This document shows positions 47,397-57,208 of a DNA stretch of 64,000 bases, piece by piece. Made by a program: the position numbers and the translations under genes. This DNA comes from Paraburkholderia sp. UYCP14C (GTDB lineage Bacteria; Pseudomonadota; Gammaproteobacteria; Burkholderiales; Burkholderiaceae), in contig NZ_SELS01000002.1 of NCBI RefSeq assembly GCF_004197395.1, positions 248,001 to 312,000 of the forward strand, written 5' to 3'. The first letter of the stretch is position 1. Every line of letters starts with the position of its first letter. Below the pieces are notes generated by a model. That model was not told the DNA's origin. It did no database searches and saw nothing but the letters and a program-made list of their open reading frames with translations.

Positions 47397-48812
47397 TCAA
47401 TCAATCGCCCTACCCGCGGTCTCGCGCATAAACGGCAACGGCAGCAACGACACAACACTACAGCCGATCAGATACCAAGCCGGCGCAAGATTACTACCCG
47501 AAATCTGAATCAACCACGTCGCGAAAAACTGCGCGAACCCACCAAAAATCGACACCCCAAGGCAATACACGATCGACATACCCGTCGCCCGAATCGCGCG
47601 CGGAAACAACTCGGGCAGCATCACGATATTGGGCACCGCGGTGAACGTGACGAGCAGCGCGAGGCCCGCGACCACCGCGAGCAGCACCGGAACCGTCGGC
47701 GACGCGTTGATCGTCATGAACGCCGGGTAGACGGCAAAAATCAGCAGCACGCGCGACACCCACAGCACACGCTTGCGGCCGATCCGATCGGACAGCGCGC
47801 CCGCGAACGGCGAGCAGATCACCGTGACCACCGCGCCGGTCCACGCGGCCCACAGCGCGGTCCCCATCGGCAGATGCAGAATGCGGATCGCGTACGTGGA
47901 CAGATAGAACAGCACGATGTAGTTCGCCGCGGTGCCGCCGATCGTCGTCAGCACACCGGTCGTGATCGAGCGCGCGTGATCGCGGAACAGGTCGCGCACC
48001 GGCAGCGACGGAGCGTGCGCAGCGTGCTGCACAACGGCCTTTGAAGCAGCCTGCCCAACAGCGCCGCCAGCCGCTGCCGCGCCATCTTCAACACCCGGCA
48101 GCGTCTCGTCGAGATGCCGCCGGATATAGATGCCGATCGGCCCCATCGCCATGCCGATCACGAACGGCACGCGCCAGCCCCAGCTTTCGAGCGCGGCCGG
48201 CGACAGCGTCGCGGCCAGCGCTACGCCAAGAAGCGACCCCACCACCGTGTTCATCCCCTGGCTCACGAACTGCCAGCTGCCGTAGAAACCGCGCGTGCGA
48301 TCGCTGCCGTATTCGAGCAGCAGCGCCGTCGATGCGCCCACCTCGCCGCCCAACGCGAAACCCTGGATCAACCGCGCGAGAATCACCAGCAGCGGCGCCG
48401 CGACGCCGATCGCCGCATAAGTTGGTGCGAACGCGATGATCGCGGAGCCGAGCGTCATCAGCCACAGCGTCAGGCTCATCGCGGCCTTGCGTCCCGCGCG
48501 GTCCGCGTAGCCGCCCAGCACGACGCCGCCCACCGGCCGCATGATGAAGCCGACTCCGAACGTGCCGACCGCGAGCATCAGTTGCACGAGCTGACCTTCG
48601 ACCGGGAAATACAGCTTGCCGATGATCGTCGCGAAGAAGCTGTAGATCGTGAAGTCGAAAAACTCGAGGCCGTTGCCGAGCGTGATCGCGGCGATCGCCT
48701 TCGCGTGACCGAGGCGCTTTTGAGGCTGATCGGCGAGGCGTTGCGCATCGAGCGCTTCGAGCGCTTCGATCCCATTGGCGCTTGCGGGACGCGGTGTGGC
48801 GGAATAGTCCAT
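47397..48812 (-). CDS. MHS family MFS transporter
   Basis: A 471-aa membrane protein with 12 predicted helices. GNGLEFFDFTIYSFFA at about 45 and GYADRAGRKAAM mark the metabolite-H+ symporter family, near the citrate/tricarballylate and proline/betaine groups. The substrate is not predictable from sequence. The ATG at 48812 has GGAGACACAG before it; the ATG four codons earlier does not. It lies 60 bp after the M20 amidohydrolase gene, so a transported compound may be processed by that enzyme. Confidence 0.88.
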   Translation of the reverse strand: MDYSATPRPASANGIEALEALDAQRLADQPQKRLGHAKAIAAITLGNGLEFFDFTIYSFFATIIGKLYFPVEGQLVQLMLAVGTFGVGFIMRPVGGVVLGGYADRAGRKAAMSLTLWLMTLGSAIIAFAPTYAAIGVAAPLLVILARLIQGFALGGEVGASTALLLEYGSDRTRGFYGSWQFVSQGMNTVVGSLLGVALAATLSPAALESWGWRVPFVIGMAMGPIGIYIRRHLDETLPGVEDGAAAAGGAVGQAASKAVVQHAAHAPSLPVRDLFRDHARSITTGVLTTIGGTAANYIVLFYLSTYAIRILHLPMGTALWAAWTGAVVTVICSPFAGALSDRIGRKRVLWVSRVLLIFAVYPAFMTINASPTVPVLLAVVAGLALLVTFTAVPNIVMLPELFPRAIRATGMSIVYCLGVSIFGGFAQFFATWLIQISGSNLAPAWYLIGCSVVSLLPLPFMRETAGRAID

Positions 48813-48872
48813 CTGTGTCTCCATCGTAATTGTGTTGCTGCTACGACGGCACGCGAGCGCGCCGCCGCCGCG

Positions 48873-50045
48873 TCAAACGAGGAACGTCTGCGCGAGCTTG
48901 ACCCAGTAGGCCGCGCCGGTCGCGAGGCAAGCGTCGTTGAAGTCGTAGCCGGGGTTGTGCACCATGCAGCCGCCCTCGCCGTCGCCATTGCCGATGATCA
49001 GATAGCTGCCCGGGCAGCGCTCGAGCAGGAACGCGAAATCTTCACTGCCGGTCAGCGGCTGCATGTCGCGAATCAGTCCGTCTTCACCGAGCCAGTCCAC
49101 CGCGACCTGCCGTGCGAGCGCGGTCATGGCGGCATCGTTGACGAGCACCGGGTAGCGGCGCTGATAGTCGACCTCGGCACGCGCGCCGAACACGGCGGCC
49201 TGGCCGGTCGCGACCTCGGTGATGCGCTGCTGCAGATGGTCGCGCACCTCGGGCCGCAGCGCGCGCACCGACAGGCGCATCTCGGCGGTTTCGGGAATCA
49301 CGTTCGGCGCTTCGCCCGCGTGAATTGCGCCGACCGTGATGATCGACATATCGAGCGGCGCGATGTTGCGCGACACGATCGACTGCAGCGCGAGCACGAT
49401 CTGCGCGCACACGACGACCGGATCGACCGCTTTGTGCGGCACCGCGCCATGACCGCCGCGGCCGATCACCTTGATGATCACCGTATCCGACGACGCCATG
49501 AACGATCCCGGCATGAAGCCCAGCTTGCCGGTCGGAAAGCCCGGCATGTTGTGCATCGCGAACACGGCGTCGCAGGGAAACTGCTCGAACAGGCCGTCGT
49601 CGAGCATTTTCTTCGCGCCGGCGAGCCCTTCCTCGGCCGGCTGGAAGATCAGATTCAGCGTGCCGTCGAAGCTTTTGTCGCGCGCCAGATGCTTGGCGGC
49701 GGCGAGCAGCATCGCCGTGTGGCCGTCGTGACCGCATGCGTGCATCTTGCCGGGTAGCTTGCTCGCGTAAGGCAGCCCGGTGGTTTCGTGGATCGGCAGC
49801 GCGTCCATGTCGGCGCGCAGACCGAGCCGGCGCGCACCGTTGCCGAGCTTCAGTTGCCCGACCACGCCGGTCTGGCCCAGGCCGCGATGCACGGTATAGC
49901 CCCACTCCTCCAGCCGTTCGGCGACCAGATTGCCCGTTGCGAACTCCTCGTAGGCCAGCTCCGGGTGGGCGTGGATGCTGTGTCGCAGCGCGATCATTTC
50001 CTGTTCGACTTCGGCGATGCCCGCCGGAATGACCATCGTGTTCAT
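48873..50045 (-). CDS. M20 family amidohydrolase (hippurate hydrolase-like)
   Basis: A 390-aa metallopeptidase-type enzyme that cleaves N-acyl amino acids. Metal-binding motifs HPELAYEE, ADMDALPI, HACGHDGHTAM and PAEEGLAGAKKM are present. Members act on hippurate, N-acetyl amino acids or indole-acetyl conjugates. Same direction as the MHS transporter, which may import the substrate, and divergent from a LysR gene, its probable regulator. Confidence 0.92.
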   Translation of the reverse strand: MNTMVIPAGIAEVEQEMIALRHSIHAHPELAYEEFATGNLVAERLEEWGYTVHRGLGQTGVVGQLKLGNGARRLGLRADMDALPIHETTGLPYASKLPGKMHACGHDGHTAMLLAAAKHLARDKSFDGTLNLIFQPAEEGLAGAKKMLDDGLFEQFPCDAVFAMHNMPGFPTGKLGFMPGSFMASSDTVIIKVIGRGGHGAVPHKAVDPVVVCAQIVLALQSIVSRNIAPLDMSIITVGAIHAGEAPNVIPETAEMRLSVRALRPEVRDHLQQRITEVATGQAAVFGARAEVDYQRRYPVLVNDAAMTALARQVAVDWLGEDGLIRDMQPLTGSEDFAFLLERCPGSYLIIGNGDGEGGCMVHNPGYDFNDACLATGAAYWVKLAQTFLV

Positions 50046-50163
50046 GCCGTCTCTCTCTCCATGTCAGCGTGAATCGAGCATAGTCGCGCCGATATTCGAG
50101 CGGCAGGCGTTAGAATCGTCGTGGTGGCAACCCGTGGTTGCCTCTTGCATGCGGCTTATCAAG

Positions 50164-51114
50164 ATGAAACTGCATCAGCTCAATACCTTGGCGGCGATCG
50201 CGGATACCGGAAGTATCCGGGCCGCCGCCCGCTCGCTCGGACTCTCGCCGGCCGCCGTGACCAAGGCGATGCGCGAGCTCGAAGCCGATCTGCACGCGCC
50301 GCTGATCGTGCGCAGCGCGAGCGGCGTCGCGTTCACCGAATTCGGTCGCGCACTCGTCGTGCATGCGCGGCTCGTGCTCGGCCAGTTGCAGCGCGCCCAG
50401 GCTGAGATCGAGGCGTTGCGCGGCGCCGCGGCCGGCAAGCTGTCGATCGGCGTCACGCCATGGATCGCGCTGACCTTTCTGCCGCCCGCCGTGCAGCGCT
50501 TTCGCGAGCGGATGCCGGAGGTGCAGTTGGAATTCTTCGAAGGCCTGCTCGCGGTCGTGCAGCCGCGTCTGCGCGACGGCAGCCTCGATTTTTCGATCGG
50601 CCGGCCGCCGCCCGCGTCGCCGCAGTCGGAGTTTCAGAACGCGCCGCTCTTTTCGACGCATGCGGCGGTGGTCGCGCGGCGCGACCATCCGAAGGCCGGT
50701 TGCCGCACGCTGCTCGACCTTCAGGACGAGGAATGGATCCTGAACTGGGACCCGGCGAGCCGCGAATCGATGTCGAACAATCTGTTCGTCAAGCGCGGCA
50801 TGCGAGTGCCGCACACGATCGTGCTCGCGCATTCGCTCGCGATCGTATTGGGCCTGCTCGCGCACACGGACATGGTCAGCATCTTTCCGTGGCCGCTCGT
50901 CGAGGTGATACGCGCGAAAGAAAACCTGTGGGCGCTGCCGCTGCGCGAAACGCTGGACGAAACCATCATCAGCATCACGTCGCGGCGCGGCGCGCCCACC
51001 AGCCCGGCGGCCGCCTGCTTTCTCGACTGCCTGCGCGAGACGATCGACGCAGGCGCGCGCTCGCAGGACCCCGAGCAGCGCCGGCTGTTTCATTCGATCG
51101 AACTGTTGCTGTAG
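50164..51114 (+). CDS. LysR family transcriptional regulator
   Basis: A 316-aa LysR-type regulator with HTH at about 1-60 (IADTGSIRAAARSLGLSPAAVTKAMRELE) and a full effector domain. The ATG at 50164 is used because the standard MKLHQL start lies there; an upstream open frame has no support. It is divergent from the amidohydrolase-transporter pair, so it probably regulates them in response to an amide or N-acyl amino acid. No ligand known. Confidence 0.9.
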   Translation: MKLHQLNTLAAIADTGSIRAAARSLGLSPAAVTKAMRELEADLHAPLIVRSASGVAFTEFGRALVVHARLVLGQLQRAQAEIEALRGAAAGKLSIGVTPWIALTFLPPAVQRFRERMPEVQLEFFEGLLAVVQPRLRDGSLDFSIGRPPPASPQSEFQNAPLFSTHAAVVARRDHPKAGCRTLLDLQDEEWILNWDPASRESMSNNLFVKRGMRVPHTIVLAHSLAIVLGLLAHTDMVSIFPWPLVEVIRAKENLWALPLRETLDETIISITSRRGAPTSPAAACFLDCLRETIDAGARSQDPEQRRLFHSIELLL

Positions 51115-51155
51115 CGGTTGGCGTGCGCGTTCATGCATACGGCGCCGACACGCAG

Positions 51156-52049
51156 TCAATCGAGAAACTCCCCCGCCCGCTTTCTGAGCATCGCGCTGAA
51201 ATCGTCGAGCCAGCCGATCGACAGCCGCCAGCTCTGCCAGTACAGATCGACGTCGATATGCTTGCCCGGCGCGACCTCGACCAGCTCGCCGCGCGCCAGA
51301 TGCCCGGCGATCATCCGCTCCGGGCACATGCCCCAGCCGAGGCTCATCACGCACGCGCGCAAGAAGCCGGCGACGTGCGGAATCCAGTGCAGCGGCGGAT
51401 CGAGTTCCGCGCGCGTGATGCGCCGCATGAAGCGCTTTTGCAGCTGATCCTTCGGATTGAAGTCGACGCACGGCGTGCGCCGCAGGCTGTCGCGCGTGAC
51501 GCCATCGGCGAAATAGCGCGCGTAAAACGCCGGCGAGCACACTGCGAGGTAGCGCATGCGGCCAAGGCGCGTCGAGCGGCAGCCCTGCACCGGTTCCGCC
51601 TGGGTCGTGATCGCGCCCTGCACGCTGCCGTCGCGAATGCGCTGCGCGGTGTAGTCCTGATCGTCGATCACGAGGTCGAGCAGCATCTCGCGTTCGACGC
51701 AGAACGGCGCGACCGCGTCGATGAACCAGGTGCCGACGCTGTCGTCGTTGACGGCGACGCGCAGCGCCGGCCATTGCTCGACCAGCGCGCCGGGAAGTGC
51801 CGGCAGGCGGCCGTTCAGCTCCGCTTCGAGCAATTGCACCCGCTCGGTATGGCGGCACAGCAGCGCGCCCGAGGTGGTCGCGACGCACGGCTGACCGCGT
51901 TTCACGAGCACGCTGCCGACGCGCTCCTCGAGCAGCTTGACCCGCTGCGACACCGCGGACGGCGTGATATTGAGCTCGCTCGCGGCACGGTCGAACGAGC
52001 CGTGGCGGACCACGGCGGCCAGCGCGTCGAGCAAGGCGTAGTCGAGCAT
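51156..52049 (-). CDS. argP: LysR-type regulator ArgP
   Basis: A 297-aa LysR-type regulator with the ArgP/IciA/LysG arrangement: LDYALLDALAAVVRHGSFDRAASELNITPSAVSQRVKLLEE at the start, and an effector domain beginning about residue 95. In known systems ArgP senses arginine or lysine and activates the exporter ArgO/LysE; here argO lies divergent just beside it. A dyad at 52058-52073 is a candidate target. The ATG at 52049 is the only sensible start. Confidence 0.93.
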   Translation of the reverse strand: MLDYALLDALAAVVRHGSFDRAASELNITPSAVSQRVKLLEERVGSVLVKRGQPCVATTSGALLCRHTERVQLLEAELNGRLPALPGALVEQWPALRVAVNDDSVGTWFIDAVAPFCVEREMLLDLVIDDQDYTAQRIRDGSVQGAITTQAEPVQGCRSTRLGRMRYLAVCSPAFYARYFADGVTRDSLRRTPCVDFNPKDQLQKRFMRRITRAELDPPLHWIPHVAGFLRACVMSLGWGMCPERMIAGHLARGELVEVAPGKHIDVDLYWQSWRLSIGWLDDFSAMLRKRAGEFLD

Positions 52050-52057
52050 TAGCGTTC

Positions 52058-52073
52058 CTTAATCGGCATTAAG
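52058..52073. promoter_or_regulatory. Candidate ArgP site (CTTAAT-CGGC-ATTAAG)
   Basis: A perfect 6-bp dyad with a 4-bp centre, 8 bp before the argP start. It lies in the argP-argO divergent region and may serve autoregulation and activation of argO. Inferred from symmetry and position. Confidence 0.5.
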
Positions 52074-52166
52074 TAAATTAGCTTCTCTTATGAGATGCCA
52101 ACACGCAGACTAGCGCTGTTGGATTTTCCCGTCTATCCCCGCTGCTTCCCTTTTTCCGGACCCTTT

Positions 52167-52796
52167 ATGAACTGGTTGTCTTTTTCCCACGGCGCGGCGC
52201 TGTGCGCGTCGCTGATCGTGACGATCGGCGCGCAGAACGCGTTCGTGCTGCGGCAAGGCATCATGCGCTCGCACGTCGGCAAGATCGTGCTGTTGTGCAC
52301 GCTGTCGGATTTCATCCTGATCGGCGCGGGCGTCGGCGGCGCCGCGGTGCTGATGGAACGCTTCCCGAACTTCGTGCACGCGATGCTCTATGTCGGTCTC
52401 GCGTATCTCGCCTGGTTCGGCATCAGCGCGCTGCGCCGCGCGGTGCGGCCCGGACACGCGGTGCTCGATGCGTCGAGCGGCGCGCCCGCCGATCAGGCAC
52501 CGCCCACGCAACGCGCGCTGCCGATCGTTCTGATGACGCTCGCGTTCACGTGGCTCAATCCGCACGTCTATCTGGACACGTTCCTGCTGATCGGCACGGC
52601 TGGGGCACGCGAGCCTGAAGGCGCGCGCGTCGCCTTCGCACTCGGCGCGATGGCGGTCAGTACGGTGTGGTTCGTCGGACTCGGTTATGGCGCGCGCATG
52701 CTTGCGCCGCTGTTTCGCCGCGCAAGCGCATGGCGTGTGCTCGATGGTGCGATCGGCAGCATGGTGTTGCTGCTGGCGGTCACGCAGTTGCGTTGA
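52167..52796 (+). CDS. argO: LysE/ArgO family amino acid exporter
   Basis: A 209-aa inner-membrane exporter with about five helices. It opens with SFSHGAALCASLIVTIGAQNAFVLRQG, the LysE/ArgO signature, and has the mid TWLNPHVYLDTFLLIG. It exports basic amino acids such as arginine or lysine and is divergent from argP. The ATG at 52167 starts the conserved sequence; no strong ribosome site is seen and 24 upstream codons in frame have no support. Confidence 0.92.
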   Translation: MNWLSFSHGAALCASLIVTIGAQNAFVLRQGIMRSHVGKIVLLCTLSDFILIGAGVGGAAVLMERFPNFVHAMLYVGLAYLAWFGISALRRAVRPGHAVLDASSGAPADQAPPTQRALPIVLMTLAFTWLNPHVYLDTFLLIGTAGAREPEGARVAFALGAMAVSTVWFVGLGYGARMLAPLFRRASAWRVLDGAIGSMVLLLAVTQLR

Positions 52797-52812
52797 GTCT
52801 GCAACCCAGCGC

Positions 52813-53058
52813 TCATTTCACTTCAGATTCATGCGGCGCAGCGCGCGCCGCTTGCGCATCGGCTGCGTCGCGCGGCACCAGATTCATCAGCCGCGCGAGC
52901 ACCGGCCACTTCAGCAGCGACTGCTGGTAAGCCTCCTGCGCCTGAGCATCGAAATAGCGGCGCGGCTCGACCTCCGGCAGACGCAGCGCAAGGCCGCTGA
53001 TGTCGTCGACGGGCCAGCCCCGCGCGGCGTTTTTCGACGGGTTCCGAGCGCTCGTCAT
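52813..53058 (-). CDS. bcsR: BcsR-like cellulose biosynthesis protein
   Basis: An 81-aa soluble protein. Its core, DISGLALRLPEV ... LLKWPVLARLM, resembles the short BcsR family (for example the LPDIDY and RWPLLAEF segments of the E. coli protein). BcsR works with BcsQ and BcsE to support cellulose synthase assembly. The start overlaps the bcsG stop (ATGA, 53055-53058), so it belongs to the operon as its last gene. Named by similarity of the short core; medium confidence. Confidence 0.6.
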   Translation of the reverse strand: MTSARNPSKNAARGWPVDDISGLALRLPEVEPRRYFDAQAQEAYQQSLLKWPVLARLMNLVPRDAADAQAARAAPHESEVK

Positions 53059-54626
53059 TTGCCGTCCACCCACACGCCGTCCGGCGTCTTCACCACATAG
53101 CCGGACGCGGTCTTCATCGTCACGGTCCCCTCGTTTTCGCCAACCATCTGCGTTTGCGGCAGGTTCGTCGCGTACTGCGACAGGCTCACACCCGGCTTGA
53201 ACGGACTGTTCGACACGAGATTCGACAGCAGCTGCGCGAGCGCGAGGAAGCTCGACGGATTGTCGATCACCGTGGTCGCCCCATGACTGCCCTGGAAGCC
53301 GACGACGCGCACGCCGACCGGACCATGCACGATGCGCGGCGTCGGAATCTCGCGCAGGCCCGCGATCTGGTTCGTGTCGCCGCGCAGCGCCGCGCCGTGC
53401 TCGGGCACGAACACGATCACCGCGCGCCGCCCCGACGACGCGATCAGATCGGCAAAGCGGTCGAAGTCGCTCATCAGCTTGTTCACGCGCAGCGGATACG
53501 AATCGATACTCGACAGGTTGTTGTTCGGCAGCCGGTTGCCGTCGTGCAGGCTGATCGTGTTGTAGTACAGCGCGACCGGTCCCGCGATGCTCGCGCGCTG
53601 CGCATACCACGCCGCGAGCGTCTCGTAGTCGTCGCGGATCGGCGAGCCGTCGAATGCATGCATCGCGACCGGCACGCTCGTGTTCGGAATCAGCGGTACG
53701 TTCGGCATGCCGGCGTTGTCGCGGATCAGTTCCAGGAAGTTGTCGAAGTGGCCGTCGTGGTTCAGCATCGTCTGCGGCGTGTAGCCGGCCTGCGCGAGAT
53801 CGGCGAGCAGATAGCACTGCTGCGGCGCGTTCTTGTACAGGTCCGCGTGCGCCTGCTGCCCGCAGCTCGCGCGCAGCACGCGAATCGCGGCCGGCCCGCT
53901 ATAGCTCGCCGCGGTGCTGAAGTTCGTGAACAGATAGTCGAAGTGCGACAGCAGCGGATGGTTGCGCGCCTTCGCGACATCGAGATCGTCCCACGACAGC
54001 GAACAGATATGCAGCACGATCACGTCGAATTGCGTGTTCGGGTCCGCGGCGAGATGGCCGAAGCTGACCTGCCGTTGCGACTCCTGGGTGCGGAACGCGG
54101 CGAGCGTCGCATTGTGGTCGAGCGGCTGCGCGGCGAGCGGGTTGTTCGTTCCATTCGCGCCGGGATTCGTTGCCCCGTTCGCCGCTGCACCGCGCAGTTG
54201 CGCGAGTACCACCCCGCCTTCGTGCCACAGCGGAATCGCGACCAACGCGATCAGCACGAAGGTCGCGACGCGCACCCAGCGATTCACGATCAGATAGCCG
54301 ACCAGCGCGCCGAGCGCCGCGAGCAGCAGCATCGGCGGCAGGAAGCGCTGCGCCAGTTCGAGCCAGTAGCCGAAGCTGAAGGTGGTCAGATTGCCGAACT
54401 CCTCGGTCAGACGCGAGAACGGCGGCACGTTCGCCTCGTGGTACATCAGCGGCACGCCGAGCGCGAGGCCGACCAGGTTGCGCACGATGCGCAGCGCGCG
54501 CCGGCGCAGCGTCGAGCTCGCGACGAGCGCGAGCGCCAGGCCGAGATTCGCGAGCCACAGCGGCTGCAGATGGCCGCCCGCGAACAGGTACAGCTTCAGA
54601 ATGAAATACAGGTTCCACAGAGTCAT
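53055..54626 (-). CDS. bcsG: Cellulose biosynthesis protein BcsG
   Basis: A 523-aa inner-membrane protein with about five N-terminal helices (1-135) and a periplasmic phosphoethanolamine-transferase-type domain. Predicted residues are Cys208 (HICSLSW), nucleophile Ser243 (SYSGPA) and Glu409-His410 (VPEHGA), with the Cys-Ser spacing equal to the E. coli enzyme (Cys243, Ser278). BcsG adds phosphoethanolamine to cellulose. The ATG at 54626 is used; a TTG immediately before it is also in frame. bcsR starts inside its stop. Confidence 0.93.
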   Translation of the reverse strand: MTLWNLYFILKLYLFAGGHLQPLWLANLGLALALVASSTLRRRALRIVRNLVGLALGVPLMYHEANVPPFSRLTEEFGNLTTFSFGYWLELAQRFLPPMLLLAALGALVGYLIVNRWVRVATFVLIALVAIPLWHEGGVVLAQLRGAAANGATNPGANGTNNPLAAQPLDHNATLAAFRTQESQRQVSFGHLAADPNTQFDVIVLHICSLSWDDLDVAKARNHPLLSHFDYLFTNFSTAASYSGPAAIRVLRASCGQQAHADLYKNAPQQCYLLADLAQAGYTPQTMLNHDGHFDNFLELIRDNAGMPNVPLIPNTSVPVAMHAFDGSPIRDDYETLAAWYAQRASIAGPVALYYNTISLHDGNRLPNNNLSSIDSYPLRVNKLMSDFDRFADLIASSGRRAVIVFVPEHGAALRGDTNQIAGLREIPTPRIVHGPVGVRVVGFQGSHGATTVIDNPSSFLALAQLLSNLVSNSPFKPGVSLSQYATNLPQTQMVGENEGTVTMKTASGYVVKTPDGVWVDGK

Positions 54627-54676
54627 CAACGGGTTCTCTCATTGGCCTGCGCGCGACACGACTCGCGCAGGCGCCA

Positions 54677-57208
54677 TCAATAGCGGGTCCGGTCGAGCGC
54701 GAGCAGCGTCTGGCAGGCACGCGCGAGCCCGCCCCACAGCCGCGAATAGCCTTCGACACCCATCGCGAGCACTTCCTTCAAGCCGCGCAGCGGCGCGTCC
54801 TCGGTCGTTTGCTCATCCCAGTCGAGCCACGCGTCGGCGCGGCCGAACGTGCATTGCACCAGCTGCCGCTCCTGTTCGAGCGTGAGGCCGTCGAAGCGCA
54901 CGCCGAGGTGCCGGCCGGCGCAGCGGCTCACGTACACCGGAAAATGGAACTGGCGATCGCCGCGGCTCAGGCACACGCCGAGGCTGTCGCCGGGCGCGAG
55001 GTTCAATCCCGGTTCGACGTCGAGACCGAGGCCGCCGGTCGAATAGTCGCTGGTCGTGCACGCGAGCGTCGTGCCGTCCGCGAGCAGCAGCGTCGCCGCC
55101 GCACGCATCGCGATCCGATGCGTGACGCGCACCTGCTTCGCTTCGCGCGCGACGCTCGCGGCCGCGCCGAGCATCACGAGGTTGTAGAGCGTCCAGAACA
55201 CGTTCATCAGGATCGTCGGCGTCTCGCCGCCCTGCCCGAACGTCAGCCGGTATACGCCGGCGGCGAGCGCGCCGGTGTTCAGCGCAAGCAGCACCAGATA
55301 CGGTTTCGAGGTCGACCAGTCGAAGTAGCCCTCGCTGATGCGCCCGCCCTTGTCGGTCACATTGAACTTGCCGTGCTTCGGGCTGAAGAACGCGACCGTG
55401 GTCGGCAGCGCGATGTACCACGCGAGCACCGACTCGTAGACTTCGGCCCAGAACGAGTGACGGTACTTGCCCTGCATCCGCGAGTTCGCAATATTCGCGA
55501 GCACGATGTACGGCAGCACGAACCCGGCGATCGTCGTCGCCGATGCGTTGATGAAGTACATCTGGAAGAACAGGTACGCCATCGGCATCGTCAGGAACAC
55601 GAGCCGCGGTACGCCGTAGAAGAAATGCAGCATCGCGTTGCCGTAGCACAGCCGCTGAAAAAAGCTCAGCCCGCGGCCGACGAACGGATTGTCGATGCGG
55701 AAAATCTGCGCCATGCCGCGCGCCCAGCGCGTGCGCTGCCGGATATGGCTCGCGAGGCTTTCGGTCGCGAGACCGGCGGCCTGCACGGTCGGCAGATAAG
55801 CGGTCGTGTAGCCGCGCCGGTGCAGCTTCAGCGCGGTGTGCGCGTCTTCGGTCACGGTCTCCACCGCGATGCCGCCCACCTGTTCGAGCGCCGAGCGTTT
55901 GAGGATCGCGCACGAGCCGCAGAAGAACGACGCGTTCCACAGATCGTTGCCCGACTGCACGAGCCCGTAAAACAGATTGCCCTCGTTCGGCACGCGGCGG
56001 AACGTGCCGAGATTGCGCTCGAACGGATCCGGCGAGAAGAAGTGATGCGGCGTCTGCACCATCGCGCAGCGCGCGTCGCGCAGGAACGTGCCCATCGTGG
56101 TTTGCAGGAACGAGCGCGTCGGCACGTGATCGCAATCGAAGATCGCGATGTACTCGCCTTGCGTGCTGGCGAGCGCGCTATTGATGTTGCCGGCTTTCGC
56201 ATGACGGTTGTCGTCGCGCGTCAGATAGCCGATGCCGCAGGCCTGCGCGAAGGCTCTGAATTCCTCCCGGCGGCCGTCGTCGAGCAGAAACACGCGCAGC
56301 TTGTCGGCGGGCCAGTCGATACCTTGCGCGGCGAACACGGTCGGCCGCACGACGGCCAACGGCTCGTTATAAGTCGGGATATAAATGTCGACGCTCGGCC
56401 AGCTCGACGTATCGGCGGGCAGACTGGCGACCGCGCGCTTCAGCGGCCACGCGGTCTGCACGAAACCGAGCAGCAGAATCACCCACGTATACGCTTCCGC
56501 GCCGAACAGCAGATAGCCGAGAATCGCCTCGCCCGGGGTCTGGAACGACAGCGTCTGCGTGACGCGCCACCACACGTAGCGCACCATCGCGAGCAGCGCG
56601 AGCGTCGTCAGGATCAACACCGGCATGCGGCCCGGAAAGCGTCGCACGATCAGCGCGACGACCACGAGGACCGCGAAGAACTCGAACTGACCTTCGGATT
56701 GCAGCGGCGACGTGCCGATCACCGCCCACAAACCCGCACCCGCGACCACCACCAGCGGCAGCAGCCAGCGAATGTGGCCGACCCGCTGTGTCGCATCTTC
56801 GAGCCGCGTGCCCCAGCGCTGCCACGGCAAGCTCGCCAGCAGCGCGTCGATGCGCTCGCGCCCGCGCCGGCCGAGCAACCAGAGCGGCACGAGCCAACGG
56901 TCGATCCAGGCGGCCAGCGCCCGTACCGTCGCCGTCGCGCTTCGCGACGACGAACGTGGTGCGCGCACGAACGCGCGCCATAGCCATGCGCGCAGTCGAT
57001 GCGGTTCGAGCACACCCCATTGCAGCGCGAAATGCAGCACGGCCGCGCGAATCCAGCGACGTGCGTAGTCGGGCTTGCCCGGCGCGGGCGGCTGGAAGAA
57101 CAGCCGCACGAACCAGTCGAGCGGCGTGCGCGTCGCGGGCACGCCGAGGCCGCGTGCGAGCCAGTCGAGCGCACGCTCGCGCAACGGACGGGTTTCGCGC
57201 GCGCTCAT
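54677..57208 (-). CDS. bcsA: Cellulose synthase catalytic subunit
   Basis: An 843-aa inner-membrane GT2 glucosyltransferase that polymerises UDP-glucose and pushes the chain through the membrane. The substrate residues are present: DDG (310-312), DCD (358-360), TED (453-455), and QRTRW (491-495). The C-terminal PilZ domain has RIAMR (698-702) and DYSTGG (721-726), so c-di-GMP would activate it. Length is normal, with a longer N-terminal part than in many homologues. The start codon shares an A with the bcsQ stop, giving TGATG overlap. Confidence 0.96.
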   Translation of the reverse strand: MSARETRPLRERALDWLARGLGVPATRTPLDWFVRLFFQPPAPGKPDYARRWIRAAVLHFALQWGVLEPHRLRAWLWRAFVRAPRSSSRSATATVRALAAWIDRWLVPLWLLGRRGRERIDALLASLPWQRWGTRLEDATQRVGHIRWLLPLVVVAGAGLWAVIGTSPLQSEGQFEFFAVLVVVALIVRRFPGRMPVLILTTLALLAMVRYVWWRVTQTLSFQTPGEAILGYLLFGAEAYTWVILLLGFVQTAWPLKRAVASLPADTSSWPSVDIYIPTYNEPLAVVRPTVFAAQGIDWPADKLRVFLLDDGRREEFRAFAQACGIGYLTRDDNRHAKAGNINSALASTQGEYIAIFDCDHVPTRSFLQTTMGTFLRDARCAMVQTPHHFFSPDPFERNLGTFRRVPNEGNLFYGLVQSGNDLWNASFFCGSCAILKRSALEQVGGIAVETVTEDAHTALKLHRRGYTTAYLPTVQAAGLATESLASHIRQRTRWARGMAQIFRIDNPFVGRGLSFFQRLCYGNAMLHFFYGVPRLVFLTMPMAYLFFQMYFINASATTIAGFVLPYIVLANIANSRMQGKYRHSFWAEVYESVLAWYIALPTTVAFFSPKHGKFNVTDKGGRISEGYFDWSTSKPYLVLLALNTGALAAGVYRLTFGQGGETPTILMNVFWTLYNLVMLGAAASVAREAKQVRVTHRIAMRAAATLLLADGTTLACTTSDYSTGGLGLDVEPGLNLAPGDSLGVCLSRGDRQFHFPVYVSRCAGRHLGVRFDGLTLEQERQLVQCTFGRADAWLDWDEQTTEDAPLRGLKEVLAMGVEGYSRLWGGLARACQTLLALDRTRY

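Noticed and set aside
54809..56983. 724-codon plus-strand open frame opposite bcsA
   Set aside because: Shadow of bcsA; no recognisable domain or start signal.
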